Below, piece after piece: positions 62,973-64,000 of a stretch of DNA of 64,000 nucleotides. How positions within the stretch are numbered: the stretch's first letter is position 1; every line of letters begins with the position of its first letter. The DNA is from Helicobacter pylori (GTDB lineage Bacteria; Campylobacterota; Campylobacteria; Campylobacterales; Helicobacteraceae): NCBI RefSeq assembly GCF_016755635.1, contig NZ_CP051500.1:558001-622000 (forward strand), given 5' to 3'. A program made the translations under genes and the position numbers. The notes beneath the pieces were generated by a model. It ran no database searches. It saw only the letters and a list, made by a program, of their open reading frames with translations, and had not been told where the DNA came from.

Positions 62973-64000
62973 ACACTTTGGGGCGTTTTTTAAGACTCAC
63001 GACTTTTGGGGAATCGCATGGGGATGTGATAGGGGGGGTATTAGACGGCATGCCTAGCGGGATTAAAATAGACTATGACTTATTAGAAAATGAAATGAAG
63101 CGCCGCCAAGGGGGGAGGAATGTTTTCATTACGCCACGAAAAGAGGACGATAAAGTGGAAATAACAAGCGGGGTTTTTGAAGGTTTTAGCACAGGGACGC
63201 CCATAGGGTTTTTAATCCACAACCAAAGGGCTAGGAGTAAGGATTATAATAACATTAAAAACCTTTTTAGGCCTAGCCATGCGGATTTCACTTATTTCCA
63301 TAAATACGGCATTAGGGATTTTAGGGGTGGGGGGAGGAGTTCGGCTAGAGAGAGCGCTATAAGAGTGGCTGCTGGGGCGTTTGCTAAAATGCTTTTGAGA
63401 GAAATTGGTATTGTTTGTGAAAGCGGGATTATTAAAATTGGGGGCATTGAAGCCAAAAATTACGATTTTAATCACGCCTTAAAAAGCGAGATTTTTGCCT
63501 TAGATGAAGAACAAGAAGAAGCGCAAAAAACAGCCATTCAAAACGCTATCAAAAACCACGATAGCATTGGGGGTGTGGCTTTGATTAGAGCGAGGAGCGC
63601 AAAAACTAATCAAAAGCTCCCCATTGGCTTGGGTCAAGGGCTATACGCTAAATTAGACGCTAAAATCGCTGAAGCGATGATGGGGCTTAATGGGGTGAAA
63701 GCGGTTGAAATAGGCAAAGGGGTAGAAAGCTCTTTACTAAAAGGCTCAGAGTATAACGATTTAATGAATCAAAAAGGGTTTTTGAGCAATCATAGTGGGG
63801 GGGTTTTAGGGGGCATGAGCAATGGGGAAGAAATTATTGTTAGAGTGCATTTCAAACCCACGCCAAGCATTTTCCAACCTCAACAAACCATAGACATCAA
63901 TAATAACGAATGCGAATGCTTGTTAAAGGGTAGGCATGATCCTTGCATTGCGATTAGAGGGAGTGTGGTGTGCGAGAGTTTGTTAGCGTTGGTGTTAGCC
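62969..64000 (+). CDS. aroC: Chorismate synthase, 3' end outside window
   Basis: FMN-dependent conversion of EPSP to chorismate, last step of the shikimate pathway. 344 codons are visible and the frame stays open at the right edge; about 20 residues should follow. Marks: LTTFGESHG (N-terminal), [29 protein letters not shown] (core [10 protein letters not shown]), GGMSNGEEI and KGRHDPC. ATG overlaps the rnc stop (ATGA). AroC also supplies chorismate for menaquinone through the futalosine branch seen upstream. Confidence 0.96.
   Translation, partial: MNTLGRFLRLTTFGESHGDVIGGVLDGMPSGIKIDYDLLENEMKRRQGGRNVFITPRKEDDKVEITSGVFEGFSTGTPIGFLIHNQRARSKDYNNIKNLFRPSHADFTYFHKYGIRDFRGGGRSSARESAIRVAAGAFAKMLLREIGIVCESGIIKIGGIEAKNYDFNHALKSEIFALDEEQEEAQKTAIQNAIKNHDSIGGVALIRARSAKTNQKLPIGLGQGLYAKLDAKIAEAMMGLNGVKAVEIGKGVESSLLKGSEYNDLMNQKGFLSNHSGGVLGGMSNGEEIIVRVHFKPTPSIFQPQQTIDINNNECECLLKGRHDPCIAIRGSVVCESLLALVLA

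Noticed and set aside
1..64000. tRNA or rRNA genes, insertion sequences
   Set aside because: No T-loop-bearing cloverleaf, rRNA segment, transposase motif or flanking terminal repeats were recognised while reading the spacers; a tRNAscan run would be decisive.

Overview
The window is a chromosomal segment of Helicobacter pylori. It is A+T-rich with many poly-A and poly-T runs, and gene order and products match what I recall of the H. pylori block from the faaA toxin-like gene to aroC (roughly HP0609 to HP0663 in strain 26695; recalled, not searched). Diagnostic genes are a VacA-like autotransporter, the hydABCDE uptake hydrogenase, oipA, hcpF, pfr, an alpha-1,3-fucosyltransferase with heptad repeats, frxA, and both futalosine-pathway radical-SAM genes.

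Layout. 1-8.9 kb: 3' two thirds of faaA, a small ABC-2 exporter pair on the minus strand, a decayed-looking stretch and a ribbon-helix-helix-like protein. 9-14.4 kb: ligA, cheV2, aspS, adk. 14.4-16.7 kb: two tandem paralogous GT25 LPS glycosyltransferases; the second is switched off by a 13-C tract and carries five perfect-length 21-bp repeats. 16.8-26 kb: ppa, then minus-strand aminotransferase-murC-HP0622-mutS2, then ispG-dapD-hcpF. 26.1-28.3 kb: a DUF262/DUF1524 (GmrSD/BrxU-like) protein preceded by a 22-T tract placed against its likely -10 box. 28.3-34.7 kb: mdaB and divergent hydABCDE. 34.7-36.8 kb: two small exported proteins and oipA in an apparently locked-on state. 37-41 kb: queC, a CCA/poly(A) polymerase-type enzyme, a two-gene SRPBCC plus beta-hydroxyacid dehydrogenase insert, frxA. 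41.1-49.1 kb: gltX2, yggT, slt, galU, a small membrane protein, murA, aspA, and a degenerate family-4 uracil-DNA glycosylase-like protein. 49-51.5 kb (minus): pfr, serB, futB. 51.8-64 kb: mqnE, bamA, mqnC, an M16 protein without the zinc motif, gatB, a SurA-like protein, a TPR/zinc-ribbon protein, rnhA, rnc, and aroC cut by the window edge.

How genes work together. The envelope dominates: peptidoglycan (murC, murA, slt, the DAP supply through dapD and the aminotransferase), outer membrane biogenesis (bamA and the SurA-like protein), LPS Lewis antigens (GT25 pair, futB, galU) and adhesin/toxin-like proteins (oipA, faaA). aspS, gltX2 and gatB are parts of the indirect Asn/Gln-tRNA route. Menaquinone synthesis (mqnE, mqnC) feeds the respiratory chain used by HydABC. 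Three simple-sequence switches (C13, C10, T22) mark the phase-variable genes. No tRNA, rRNA, IS element or CRISPR array was recognised. The largest gene-free gaps are about 292 bp (8244-8535), 305 bp (51544-51848) and 235 bp (36765-36999), each described below.
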